Below, in pieces: positions 34,119-43,103 of a stretch of DNA of 64,000 nt; the first letter of the stretch is position 1; each line of letters starts with the position of its first letter. Source of the stretch: Geothrix sp. (GTDB lineage: Bacteria > Acidobacteriota > Holophagae > Holophagales > Holophagaceae); assembly GCF_030219325.1 (NCBI RefSeq), contig NZ_CP126625.1, positions 2,964,857-3,028,856 on the forward strand, read 5' to 3'. The position numbers and the translations under genes are program-made. The notes beneath the pieces were generated by a model. The model did no database searches and was not told the origin of the DNA. It was given only the letters and a program-made list of their open reading frames with translations.

Positions 34119-35012
34119 TTACCCCTGCGCGGGGGCTTCGACTTCCTCCTCCAGGGCCATGAGCACCGTGGCGAGGATGGCCACGGCCATGCCCACGCCC
34201 TGGATGGCCAGGGGCATCGTCCGGTAGAGGACGAGCGAGATGAGGATGGTGACCACCGGCGCCCCGGCGTTGATGAGCGGGGACACGATGATGGCCCGGC
34301 CGTACCGGAAGGCGTAGACCAGCAGCAGCGCCCCGACGGCATTGAGCACCTGGATCAGGGCGGCCAGCCAGGGACCGCGGAAGCCCCAGTGGATGGGCTG
34401 CCGGAAATCAGTCATGAACCAGGCCACGGGGATCAGCAGGAGGCCCGTCACGGTCATGTAGAAGAAGATGCTCTCGGCCCGCATGGACTTGTTCCCGTGG
34501 GAGATGACGAAGCCCTGGAAACCCCAGGCCAGGAAGACCAGCAGGGCCAAGCCCACCCACAGCAGCCCCGCGCCGGCGCGACCCTCCGGCGGCGTGTAGG
34601 CCAGCAGGATCCCGGCCACCAGCGCCAGGGCGATGCCGATCCAGCCTTTGAGGGAGGCGCGCTCCCGGGAGACGATGAAGGCGAGGACGATGGTCACGAG
34701 GGGCGAGAGGGCGACGAAGGGGAACACCAGGTAGGCCGGCGCCAGGCGCAGCACCTTGAAGAGGATCAGCTGTCCCCCGGCGCCCAGGAACCCGGCCAGT
34801 CCGCCATAGAGGATCGACCGCGCGTCGGTCTCCACCTTCCAGCCCACCAGGGCCAGGGCCACCAGGCAGGGCGGGATCATGGTGAGGGCCCACACGATGT
34901 AGCCCAGGGTCTCGGGGAAGCCGGCCTTGGCGGGCGTGTCGATGAGGGCCCCCCACAGACCCCAGGCCAGGACCGTGATGACGGTGTAGAGGAACCAGCG
35001 CGGCTTGTTCAT
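34119..35012 (-). CDS. DMT-superfamily (EamA-like) permease
   Basis: Inner-membrane protein of 297 residues with about ten hydrophobic helices in two repeats, as in the drug/metabolite transporter superfamily (WGLWGALIDTPAKAGFPETLGYIVW; LRLAPAYLVFPFVALSPLVTIVLAFIVSRER; RYGRAIIVSPLINAGAPVVTILISLVLYR). It overlaps kbaZ by 4 nt and is followed closely by GH36 copy B, so it is the only inner-membrane transporter in the operon and probably carries the released monosaccharide. No PTS component accompanies it, so the sugar would arrive unphosphorylated. Substrate is inferred from context. Confidence 0.8.
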   Translation of the reverse strand: MNKPRWFLYTVITVLAWGLWGALIDTPAKAGFPETLGYIVWALTMIPPCLVALALVGWKVETDARSILYGGLAGFLGAGGQLILFKVLRLAPAYLVFPFVALSPLVTIVLAFIVSRERASLKGWIGIALALVAGILLAYTPPEGRAGAGLLWVGLALLVFLAWGFQGFVISHGNKSMRAESIFFYMTVTGLLLIPVAWFMTDFRQPIHWGFRGPWLAALIQVLNAVGALLLVYAFRYGRAIIVSPLINAGAPVVTILISLVLYRTMPLAIQGVGMAVAILATVLMALEEEVEAPAQG

Positions 35013-36319
35013 GAGCCTCCCTGTGCCACGGACATGGAAAGGCCACAGGCGGCGGCATAGTGCCCCAGCACCCTGCGGACGGAGTGGATGGCGAGGGCGC
35101 GGCCGCTGGGCCGGATGATCCCGGCGCGGACCGCATCGTACTCGCGGGGCCGGTACTGGCTGATCAGCTCGAGCGGAAGCGGCCCTTCCAACGTCCGGAA
35201 CAGGGCCTCCAGGGCCTCCCTCACGGCGGGATCGCCCCAGTAGTACCGGGAGCGGTCGCTCAGGCTGAAGCGCCGCGCGAAGGCCTGCTCGCCGGCCGTG
35301 CCATGGTGGTGGTCCTGCCAGTGGCCGGGCTCCCGGAGCATGGCCGCTTCCAGCGTCGCGGCCAGAGGTGGGCAGGAGTAGCGGGGGTTCCGGCCCTGGA
35401 GCTCGCGGGCAAGCTGCTCCAGCGAGAACACGGCTTCCCGGAAGGCGAAGGTGAGCCAGGGCCCAACCTTGAGGATGGCGAAGCGATCCTCCACCAGCTG
35501 GCGCAGGGCAGCGGGGCTCTGGTAGTCGGTGGAGTGAGCCTCGTACATCCAGGGCAGCCGGCGCGCGATGGCCCCGGTCAGCGGCGCCGCGGCGCCTCGA
35601 TCGTAGTCGTGGACGCTGGCCTCGCCGAACTCGACCCCGGGCTGGACCACCAGGGCCACGACCCGCTCCCAGGCCGACTCGAGGCCGAGCCTGGCGAAGG
35701 TGGCCTGGCTGAGATCCAGGGTGCGGGCCACGTCCGAAGGCGCCGTGGGCCGGAGGCCGGCCTCCTCTTCCACCGCGCCGCCGGGCATCGGGACTTCGGT
35801 GCCGATGACGTAGACCGGTGGCGGCCCCCCGCCCCGGCGACCATGGGCCTGCTCCGCCCGGAGGCAGAGTCTCCCCGCGCGTTCGGCGATGACGGCGTCG
35901 GGGAGGACGGCGGGATCGTCGGCGCAGCGCATGCTCGCGTCCAGGTGGATCTTGTGGAAGCCCGCGCTGACGTAGGCATCCACCAGCGCTTCGGCCTGCG
36001 CCATGGCGGCCGCGGCGGGTTGATTCCGCCAGGGATTCGGGCCCAGGTGGTCGCCGCCCAGGATGAGCCGGTCGCCGGGCAGGCCGGCCTCCCGGGCCAG
36101 GGTCTCCACGAAGGCCTTGAAGTCCGCGGGCGTCATGCCCGTGTAGCCGCCGGCCTGGTTCACCTGGTTGCAGGTGGCCTCGATCAGCACCGGGGAGGCG
36201 TCCTCCCGGGCCTGGTCCAGGGCGGCCCGCAGGACCACCGGGTGCGCCGAGCAGACCGAGTAAATGCCCCGCCCCGCCGCAGCGCGGCAGTCCTCCCGGA
36301 GCCGGAGGAGCTCAGACAC
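35009..36319 (-). CDS. kbaZ: D-tagatose-1,6-bisphosphate aldolase subunit KbaZ/GatZ
   Basis: 436-residue protein of the GatZ/KbaZ family, required for full activity and stability of the class II tagatose-bisphosphate aldolase. Typical segments are GIYSVCSAHPVVLRAAL, VLIEATCNQVNQAGGYTGMTP, ILGGDHLGPNPWR and FHKIHLDASM. A GTG at 36319 is used as start, overlapping the aldolase gene by 8 nt, which suggests coupled synthesis of the two subunits. It is placed between the catalytic subunit gene and the permease. Whether gat or kba naming applies is a matter of context; the adjacent agaS favours kba. Confidence 0.9.
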   Translation of the reverse strand: MSELLRLREDCRAAAGRGIYSVCSAHPVVLRAALDQAREDASPVLIEATCNQVNQAGGYTGMTPADFKAFVETLAREAGLPGDRLILGGDHLGPNPWRNQPAAAAMAQAEALVDAYVSAGFHKIHLDASMRCADDPAVLPDAVIAERAGRLCLRAEQAHGRRGGGPPPVYVIGTEVPMPGGAVEEEAGLRPTAPSDVARTLDLSQATFARLGLESAWERVVALVVQPGVEFGEASVHDYDRGAAAPLTGAIARRLPWMYEAHSTDYQSPAALRQLVEDRFAILKVGPWLTFAFREAVFSLEQLARELQGRNPRYSCPPLAATLEAAMLREPGHWQDHHHGTAGEQAFARRFSLSDRSRYYWGDPAVREALEALFRTLEGPLPLELISQYRPREYDAVRAGIIRPSGRALAIHSVRRVLGHYAAACGLSMSVAQGGS

Positions 36320-37157
36320 GCCCGGAGCCGTCCATGAACATGCCGAGCTTCTGCTTGATCAGATCCTTCACGTCCCGGATGGCGGGGGGGAAGATGTTCC
36401 GCAGGTCGATGTCCGTGGTGGCCTGGATCTCGCGCTTCACGCCCCGGACGAAGGCGTCCTTGGTCTCGGTGGCCACGTTGACCTTGCAGATGCCCCGGGC
36501 GACCGCGGCCCGGATGGCGGTCTCGTCCACGCCGGAGCCGCCGTGCAGCACCAGGGGCACGCCGGTGCGCGCCTGGATCGCCGCCAGGCGCTCCAGGTCG
36601 AGGCAGGGTGTGGCCTTGTAGAACCCGTGGGCCGTGCCGATGGCCACCGCCAGCGAATCCACGCCGGTCTCGTGCACGAACCGGGCGGCCTCGTCGGGAT
36701 CGGTCATGCCGCCGGAGTCCGCCTCCTGGCCCAGCTTGGCCACGAAGCCCAGCTCCGCCTCCACGTTGGCGCCGGTCTTCCGGGCCAGCTCCACGGCCTT
36801 CCGGGTGAGCGCCACGTTCTGGGCGAAGTCCGCTTCGCTGGCATCGATCATGACGGAATCGAAGCCGGCCTCGAGGCACCGCTCGACGAGATCCAGGGAG
36901 GTGGCGTGATCCAGGTGGATCCAGCCTTCCACGCCGTACTGTTCGATGGCGGCCCGGCCCATGGCCAACGCGAGGCCGAGGCCCAGGTAGTCGATGGAGC
37001 TCCGGGTCAGCTGCAGGATGACCGGCTGGCGCAGCTCCGCGGCCGCCTCCAGGATGCCGCGCAGCGTCTCGGCGTTGTAGAAATTGGTCGCGAGCAGGGC
37101 CGTCCTGCGGTCCCGCGCCTCGAGAAGCTTCTCCCGCATGGGCAGTCTAGAAGGCAT
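36312..37157 (-). CDS. kbaY: Class II tagatose/fructose-bisphosphate aldolase
   Basis: Zinc-dependent aldolase of 281 residues that splits tagatose-1,6-bisphosphate (or the fructose isomer) into glyceraldehyde-3-P and dihydroxyacetone-P. Zinc and substrate motifs are WIHLDHATS, NVEAELGFV, AIGTAHGFYK, LVLHGGSGV and KVNVATETKDAF. The start at 37157 has AAGGAG ten bases upstream and overlaps the kinase gene by 11 nt; a second ATG at 37139 is possible. The pairing with a GatZ/KbaZ subunit and AgaS points to tagatose-bisphosphate as the substrate. Confidence 0.9.
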   Translation of the reverse strand: MPSRLPMREKLLEARDRRTALLATNFYNAETLRGILEAAAELRQPVILQLTRSSIDYLGLGLALAMGRAAIEQYGVEGWIHLDHATSLDLVERCLEAGFDSVMIDASEADFAQNVALTRKAVELARKTGANVEAELGFVAKLGQEADSGGMTDPDEAARFVHETGVDSLAVAIGTAHGFYKATPCLDLERLAAIQARTGVPLVLHGGSGVDETAIRAAVARGICKVNVATETKDAFVRGVKREIQATTDIDLRNIFPPAIRDVKDLIKQKLGMFMDGSGRV

Positions 37158-38094
37158 GGTTGAAGCGCTCCTTGGCGATGGCCTGGAGGCCCGCCCGGTC
37201 GGTGAACGCCCCGGTGCCTCCGGCGGCGGTGGTGGAGATGGCCCCCATGAGGTTGCCGAAGCGCAGGCACTCCTCCAGGCTCTTCCCTTCGATGAAACAG
37301 GAGACGAACCCGGCGTCGAAGCTGTCCCCGGCGCCGATGGCGTCCACCACGTCCCGGTTCAGGAAGGGCGGGCAGGACAGGATCCTGCCGTCCGCCATGG
37401 CCTGGGCGCCCTGGTTCCCCTGTTTCACCACCACGGTATGCGCGAAGGGGCGCAGCGAGTCCAGGGCCGTTTCGACATCCGGCTTCCGGGTCAGGTTCAG
37501 GAGCTCCTGCTCATTGGGCAGGAAGACGTCCACGTAGGGGAGGATGTCGGGCAGGTCGAGATCCCAGGCTTCCGCCGGATCCCACTGGGGATCGAAGGAC
37601 GTGGTGAGACCACACTCCTTCGCCCGCCGGAACAGGTTCCCCACGTCGCCCCGCAGCCCCGGCTGGAGGAACGCGGAGGCGAAGTGCATGTGGCGGGAGG
37701 TGCGCAGCCGGTCGACCTGGATGTCGGCAAGCGTGAGGTGGGCCATCGCCCCCATGTAGGTGACCATGGCCCGGTCCTCGCCCCGGTTGAGGACGATGGT
37801 GGCACCCGTGGCGTGATCGGAGGTCCGGCGGATCATGGCCGCATAGACCTTCTTGTCACGGAGGCTGTTCACGGCCAGGTCGCCGAACAGGTCTTCGCCC
37901 ACCTTGCCCAGGAAGGCGACCTTGGCGCCGATGCTGCTCAGGTTGCTGGCGAAGATGGCGGAGGAGCTGCCGAGCGTGAGCGTCATGGCTTCCGCCAGGA
38001 TCTCCTTGCCGACCTCCGGCATTCGGGGGAGGCCGTTCAGGATCAAATCGACGTTGAGTTCGCCGACGACCAGCACATCAAAGTTGGATTCCAT
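37147..38094 (-). CDS. PfkB-family sugar kinase, probable tagatose-6-phosphate kinase
   Basis: Ribokinase-fold kinase of 315 residues. It has the N-terminal VVGELNVDLILNGLP with the later GSSSAIFASNLSSIGAKVAFLGKVGED segment and the C-terminal ATP-site motif AIGAGDSFDAGF carrying the catalytic Asp. In the pathway it should phosphorylate tagatose-6-P at carbon 1 before the aldolase step. ATG at 38094 is chosen for its GAGGT site; the open frame runs 96 codons further upstream into agaS without sense. The family also includes kinases for free sugars, so it could instead make the first phosphorylation, in which case the second kinase is missing. Confidence 0.87.
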   Translation of the reverse strand: MESNFDVLVVGELNVDLILNGLPRMPEVGKEILAEAMTLTLGSSSAIFASNLSSIGAKVAFLGKVGEDLFGDLAVNSLRDKKVYAAMIRRTSDHATGATIVLNRGEDRAMVTYMGAMAHLTLADIQVDRLRTSRHMHFASAFLQPGLRGDVGNLFRRAKECGLTTSFDPQWDPAEAWDLDLPDILPYVDVFLPNEQELLNLTRKPDVETALDSLRPFAHTVVVKQGNQGAQAMADGRILSCPPFLNRDVVDAIGAGDSFDAGFVSCFIEGKSLEECLRFGNLMGAISTTAAGGTGAFTDRAGLQAIAKERFNHAF

Positions 38095-38119
38095 GCCTGG
38101 GACCTCGTTCTTGGCTGCA

Positions 38120-39298
38120 TCAAAGGGGATCGTGGGCCCGGGGGTAGATCGTGACGCCCTGCACGACGCGGGAGATGCTGCCGCAGGGTGAGGGGTTGTC
38201 GGGGCTGAGCCCCTGCGCGATGGAGAGCTCCACCCCGAGGACCTGCGCCACCAGGACGCCGCAGATGGCCCGCTCCTCGTCGCGGAGCAGGCCCTCCTCG
38301 TCGAGGGTGATGGTGGCCTCGGGGCCCTCATGGGGCGCGAGGCCCGCGCCCACGCCCAGGCGGAAGCAGCCCAGGTTTCCATCCCGAATCTCTTTCACGA
38401 GGTCCTGCTCATAGGCTTTCTGGCCGGGCCGGCCCGAGAAGAGGAAGACGACGAGGGTCTCCGCATCGATGGCGGCCTTGGGGCCGTGCCGGAATCCCAG
38501 GAAGGAATCGTAGGAGCACATCACGGATCCGTTCGTGAGTTCCTGGACCTTGAGGTGGCACTCCCGCGCGGCCCCCTTCAGGGCCCCGGCCCCGAGGAAG
38601 ATGGCTCGGCGGACGCCCAGCCGGGCCAGCTCGCGGAACCGTCCGCCCTCGCTGGAAAGGAGGCGCTCGGCCGCGGCGGCCATGAGCCGGACGCGGGAAC
38701 CCTGGTACTCCAGGCAATCCAGGTCGGCCATCAGCATTCCGGCCAGGGCCATGCTGGTGAAGCTGCCGGTCATGGCCAGGCCCTTGTCATCGGCCGCCGG
38801 GGGCAGGACGAAGACGGCGCGGGGGTGCTTCGTCGGATGCTTCGCGAGGTCTCCGCCGGGGTTGCAGGTGATGATCAGGTGCCTCACGTCGCTGAGGCAC
38901 TCGTCCGCCCGGTCGAGGGCCGCGATGCTCTCGGGGCTGTTGCCCGACCGGCCGAAGGAGATGAGCAGGGTCGGGACATCCTGGGCGAAGCACTCCTCGG
39001 GATTGGTCACGATGTCCGTGGTCGGAACGGCCCGCACGCAGCGCTTCAGGCGGCGGCTGTAGCAGCCCTGGAGCAGCTCTCCAATGAAGGCGGAGGAGCC
39101 AGCCCCCGTCAGCACCACTTCCCGGTCGGAGGCCTGGAGCGCTTCGGTCATGAACGCCTTCAGGTCCTTCGCTTCCCAGCGGAGCCCCTCCCAGGTGGCC
39201 TGCCAGAGCGCCGGCTGCCCGAGGATTTCCGGAATGGTGTGGACCGCGCCGAGGGAGGGTCGTGACGGTGGGGCGAAAGTCGAAAACGCGGCGCTCAT
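38120..39298 (-). CDS. agaS: SIS-domain galactosamine-6-phosphate deaminase/isomerase AgaS
   Basis: Cytoplasmic protein of 392 residues with two SIS domains. VVLTGAGSSAFIGELLQG, ISFGRSGNSPESIAALDRA, YDSFLGFRHGPKAAID and CGSISRVVQGVTIYPR match the AgaS family, which turns galactosamine-6-P into tagatose-6-P and ammonia (older name tagatose-6-phosphate ketose/aldose isomerase). It is the first cytoplasmic enzyme gene of the operon, 25 bases before the kinase. The companion deacetylase AgaA, needed when the substrate arrives as GalNAc-6-P, is absent from the window, which implies that galactosamine itself enters the cell or that AgaA is elsewhere. Confidence 0.88.
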   Translation of the reverse strand: MSAAFSTFAPPSRPSLGAVHTIPEILGQPALWQATWEGLRWEAKDLKAFMTEALQASDREVVLTGAGSSAFIGELLQGCYSRRLKRCVRAVPTTDIVTNPEECFAQDVPTLLISFGRSGNSPESIAALDRADECLSDVRHLIITCNPGGDLAKHPTKHPRAVFVLPPAADDKGLAMTGSFTSMALAGMLMADLDCLEYQGSRVRLMAAAAERLLSSEGGRFRELARLGVRRAIFLGAGALKGAARECHLKVQELTNGSVMCSYDSFLGFRHGPKAAIDAETLVVFLFSGRPGQKAYEQDLVKEIRDGNLGCFRLGVGAGLAPHEGPEATITLDEEGLLRDEERAICGVLVAQVLGVELSIAQGLSPDNPSPCGSISRVVQGVTIYPRAHDPL

Positions 39299-39352
39299 GC
39301 CTGAAAACTCCAGAAACCTGCAGGTTGGACCCCATCGGGCCCGCTTGATCGT

Positions 39353-39934
39353 CTAGAACCGGTAGGATCCCATGAGGCTGAAATAGGAGGGCCGGCTGGG
39401 GTTGGTCGCATCCACGGGCAGGTCGGGATTGCTGCGCCACTCGGTGAAGGTGTAGTTCAGGGATACCGCCCAGTGCTCGGAGAGGTCATACCCCAGCCCC
39501 ACGCGCCAGCCCAGCTTGATGTGCTGATCGGCGGGGTAGAGGCTCGGGTCGCCCCCCTTCTGGTCCGCCTTCCAGATGTGGAAGGAGGGCCCCACCCGCA
39601 CCGTGAAGGGCTGCGAGTCCCAGGGCTGGTAGACCAGCTCCGCGCCCAACCGGGGGCTGTTCAGCGTGAAGGTCGGCCGGTCCACCGTTCCTTCAGCCGC
39701 GGGGATGTGGGCATAGCCGAGATAGACCTGGATCTTCGGTCCGAAGTTCTCCGGGTTGAACAGGGCCCCGGCCTCGACGGTGTAGCCGCCAGTGGTCTTC
39801 CGGGTGAGATCGACCGTGTTCCCCTGGTTGATGAGGAGCCCGGCGGAAGCCGTGTACTTCGTATCCCCGGCGCGGGCCGGGCCAGCCAGGGCCAGAGCCA
39901 GCACGCCCGAAAGCAAGACTTTGGAAAGGTGCAT
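39353..39934 (-). CDS. Small outer-membrane beta-barrel protein
   Basis: 193-residue protein with a signal peptide (MHLSKVLLSGVLALALAGPARA) and alternating beta strands (AELVYQPWDSQPFTVRVGPSFHIW; LGWRVGLGYDLSEHWAVSLNYTF), ending in an aromatic YFSLMGSYRF typical of an eight-stranded barrel. ATG at 39934 has AGGAGGAGA upstream. It lies 16 bases after the TonB receptor gene and 54 bases before agaS, inside the glycan operon. It could be a small porin or adhesin-like barrel; no specific family was recognised. Confidence 0.7.
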   Translation of the reverse strand: MHLSKVLLSGVLALALAGPARAGDTKYTASAGLLINQGNTVDLTRKTTGGYTVEAGALFNPENFGPKIQVYLGYAHIPAAEGTVDRPTFTLNSPRLGAELVYQPWDSQPFTVRVGPSFHIWKADQKGGDPSLYPADQHIKLGWRVGLGYDLSEHWAVSLNYTFTEWRSNPDLPVDATNPSRPSYFSLMGSYRF

Positions 39935-39950
39935 GGGGTCTCCTCCTGGC

Positions 39951-42900
39951 CTAGAACCGGATGCCTGTATCAAGGGTGATCACCCGGCCTGGGATGCGAC
40001 CCGTCCCCACCGTCGAGAGATCGTCTGCGGCGCGCCAGCCGTGCCCGGTGAACTGATGCGGCTGCCCCGCGGTGTCCGTCAGGCTCGTGCCGCCAAGGCT
40101 GTACGGCCCCATGGACTTGGTGTTGAAGATGTTGTTGATGTTCATGTCGCAGAACCACCTCACGGTGCGCAGGACCGTGATCTCGAGGTTGTACTTCAAC
40201 CCGATGGTCGTGATGCTCGTGTTCGTCATCCGTCCGCCATCGGCGGCGACGGCCAGGGAGTTCGGCAGTCCGCCCGTGTTCTGGTTGTTCGTGTCGTTGT
40301 AGCCCGGGACGGTCGGGAAGGGGATGTTGTAGTTGATCCATCGCGCTTCAGGCTTGCCGCTGGTGTAGTTCGCCCGCAGCGTGACGTTGGATTTCACCTT
40401 CCCGGAGCTCACGTCGAACACCGCGAACAGGTTCAGGTTGTGCTCGGGCGTGCGCAGCGTGGTGGGGTTGTACTGGTCCCGGGTGAACAGCGTGTTGTAG
40501 TAGTCGCGGAAATTGGCCAGCTGGCTCGTGGTGCGGTCCGGATTGTCGAGCGAAGGGCGGGTGTTGGCCGTCATCCGGGCGTAGGTGTAGTTGCCGTAGA
40601 TGGTGGCGCGCCGGCTCAGGGGGAGCATCCACTCGAGTTCGGCGCTCTTGTAGGTGCGCTGCGAATCGGGGTCGTTTCTCAGTATCCGCTTGAAATTCGG
40701 GGAACCGGAAGGGTCCGTGTAGACCGGACCGGGGAAGAAGTCGAAGAGGTTCGACCAGGTCTTGTAGACCGCCGTCGCCCGCCAGTAGCCCCCCGCCGTG
40801 TAGGAGCGGCGGAAGCCCATGGTGATCTCGGTGGAGACGGGATTCTTCCAGGACTTGTCGATCTCGAAAGTGTCGCCGGCGTAGGTGCGGGAATAGGCGG
40901 TGTAGTTGTTCTTGTCGAGGAGCTGGTTGTAGGACACGTAGTAGGGGGTCGAGGAGCCCTGGCTCCAGTAGTACACGGTCTGGTCGCCCAGGCGGCCATG
41001 GGCCATCGGGAGGAACAGCGAGCCCGGGGAGCTGGCCTGGAACTGGCCGTAGGACAGATTGAAGAGGCGGGACTGGTCCCCCGAGACGTCCCACTTGTAC
41101 TCGAACCGGGGATTCAGGTGCCCGTACGACACGAAGGTGCTGAAGTCGTCGTTCACCTTGAACATGTCGTAGCGGAGCCCCAGCATCACGCTGTGGTTCT
41201 TGTTGATGGTCCAGAGGTCGTTGATCCAGTAGGCGTGGGTCGTCTTCTGGAAGTTCCCGCCCTCGGCCCCCGTGCGGCTCACCCACGTGGGGATGAGGCC
41301 CAGGCCGCCCGGGAAGTGGTTGTCCGATCCGGGCGCCCCGATGCCGGGGTTCACCAGGCCGTCGCTCAGCACGGGCGTGTTCGCCGCCGTCGGATCCAGG
41401 TCCTGCAGGGTGGCCGTCGCGGCGTTGTAGACGAGGTACTGGCCCGTGAGCGGATTCTGGCCGGGGACGATGTACTGGTCCTTGGCCGCGCCCACCTGGA
41501 TTCCCCACTTGAACTTCTCGACGTCGAAGCCCATGTCCAGCTGGTGGGAGCTGTCCCCCTGGGAGAACACGTGGGCGTAGTTCACGATGGCCGAGTCGTT
41601 CAGGATCGTGTCGCCCTTGTCGGCGTTGTAGCCGTTGGTGTTGTAGGCGACGCCACCGGAGGCGTACCCATCCAGCAGGCTCGTGACGGGTGAACCGTCC
41701 GCGTGCTCGCCGGGGATGAACGTGGTCCAGATGGGCGGCTGGCCGGGGCTGTAGGGATGCGGCCAGGTGCGGTAGGTGTGGCCGACCCGGGCCTCCAGGA
41801 CGCCTGCGTTGCCGATCAGGCCCTTGTACCCGAGATTCCACAGGTGGTGGTGGTAGTTGTCCGTCCCCGACGAGGTCACGCTGTCGATGCGGCCGAAGCG
41901 CGGGAGCCCCCAGTAGGCCTCGCTGTCGTTCTGCGTGTAGTTCCACTCCAGGCTGTGGTCCGGATTGATCTGGGCGAAGAGCACGAACTGGTGGAACTTC
42001 GACGTGTCCTTGAGCGTATCCAGCCCGCCGAGGGCGTAGGTGTTGGCGGGGGCGATCCCGGTGCCGGGAACGTAGGTGAAGGTTGATTGGCTGGGCAGCC
42101 CGTTCAGGGTGGTGAGCCCGACCACCGAGGTGTAGGAATAGGTCGGCGTCTGCTGGGTGCCGTAGGCGAAGGTGATGTGATCCTTCCAGATCGGGCCCCG
42201 CAGCGACAGCTCGTAGGTGCGGTTGGGGAAATCGTCGTTGGGGTAGACCGGGTCCCCGGCAGAGCCGTCCCGCCTCGGGTACGAGGTGTTGTTGTCCTGC
42301 CAGTAGTTCTTCCGGTACTTGATGCGGGCCGTGCCCGTGAAGGTGTTGCTGCCCCGGGTGGTCACGATGGAGACGAGGCCGCCATCCGTGTTCCCGTAGC
42401 GCGCGTTGAGGGGCGACTGGATCACCGCCATGGTGTCGACCAGGTCCATGAGGGTCGTCAATTCATTCAGGTAGCCGCCACCTTCCTCGGTGATGTTCAG
42501 GCCGTTCTGGATGACCTTGGTGCTGTGCTGGATGCCGCCCCGGATCGAGATGGCGTCATCGCCGTACCCGCCGACGTTGGGATCCAGGATCCCGGTGATC
42601 CCCGGCGACAGGACGAGGATCGAATCCAACTCCTGGCTCGCGAGCTGGTTGAGGTTCTCCATGGAATAGGTCGAAGCCGTGGTGGTCGTGGTCTTGTCCA
42701 CCTGGGCCGCCTGGTCGATGACCTCCACGGTCGCCCCCTGTTCGGCCACGGCGGGGAGGATCACGTCCTGCCGGGCCGTCTGGCCGGGCACCACCTGGAA
42801 CTCGCCCTTGACGGTCATGAAGCCGCCGGCCGAGACCGTGATCGTGAACTTGCCGTTCGGCAGGATGGCGAGCCGGTACTGGCCCTTCTCGTTGGTGGTG

Positions 42901-43073
42901 GTGGTCCGTTCCCCCAGCAGATTCGGGGAGACGAGGCGCACGAGCGCGCCCACGATGGGTTTCCCGGTCTTCCCGGTGACCAGGCCCACCGCGGTGCCGG
43001 TCGTCTCCTGGGCCAGCAGGGGAGCGGCGGCCAGGAGCAGCATGAGAGGCGTGAACTTGCTTCGGTGCAGCAT
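39951..43073 (-). CDS. TonB-dependent receptor with carboxypeptidase regulatory-like domain
   Basis: Outer-membrane transporter of 1040 residues, probably importing a glycan fragment. A signal peptide (LMLLLAAAPLLAQ) is followed by a regulatory-like beta-sandwich (about 25-110, GKTGKPIVGALVRL, NEKGQYRLAILPNGKF), a plug domain (about 130-260, LDSILVLSPGITGIL, GDDAISIRGG) and the barrel, ending TLDTGIRF with terminal Phe. This is the oar-like layout common in Acidobacteriota; no SusD-type lipoprotein is next to it. It is the second gene of the long operon, so uptake, cleavage and catabolism are co-expressed. Confidence 0.9.
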   Translation of the reverse strand: MLHRSKFTPLMLLLAAAPLLAQETTGTAVGLVTGKTGKPIVGALVRLVSPNLLGERTTTTNEKGQYRLAILPNGKFTITVSAGGFMTVKGEFQVVPGQTARQDVILPAVAEQGATVEVIDQAAQVDKTTTTTASTYSMENLNQLASQELDSILVLSPGITGILDPNVGGYGDDAISIRGGIQHSTKVIQNGLNITEEGGGYLNELTTLMDLVDTMAVIQSPLNARYGNTDGGLVSIVTTRGSNTFTGTARIKYRKNYWQDNNTSYPRRDGSAGDPVYPNDDFPNRTYELSLRGPIWKDHITFAYGTQQTPTYSYTSVVGLTTLNGLPSQSTFTYVPGTGIAPANTYALGGLDTLKDTSKFHQFVLFAQINPDHSLEWNYTQNDSEAYWGLPRFGRIDSVTSSGTDNYHHHLWNLGYKGLIGNAGVLEARVGHTYRTWPHPYSPGQPPIWTTFIPGEHADGSPVTSLLDGYASGGVAYNTNGYNADKGDTILNDSAIVNYAHVFSQGDSSHQLDMGFDVEKFKWGIQVGAAKDQYIVPGQNPLTGQYLVYNAATATLQDLDPTAANTPVLSDGLVNPGIGAPGSDNHFPGGLGLIPTWVSRTGAEGGNFQKTTHAYWINDLWTINKNHSVMLGLRYDMFKVNDDFSTFVSYGHLNPRFEYKWDVSGDQSRLFNLSYGQFQASSPGSLFLPMAHGRLGDQTVYYWSQGSSTPYYVSYNQLLDKNNYTAYSRTYAGDTFEIDKSWKNPVSTEITMGFRRSYTAGGYWRATAVYKTWSNLFDFFPGPVYTDPSGSPNFKRILRNDPDSQRTYKSAELEWMLPLSRRATIYGNYTYARMTANTRPSLDNPDRTTSQLANFRDYYNTLFTRDQYNPTTLRTPEHNLNLFAVFDVSSGKVKSNVTLRANYTSGKPEARWINYNIPFPTVPGYNDTNNQNTGGLPNSLAVAADGGRMTNTSITTIGLKYNLEITVLRTVRWFCDMNINNIFNTKSMGPYSLGGTSLTDTAGQPHQFTGHGWRAADDLSTVGTGRIPGRVITLDTGIRF

Positions 43074-43103
43074 GGACCTATCTCCTTTACCTGTTCCCGG
43101 TGC

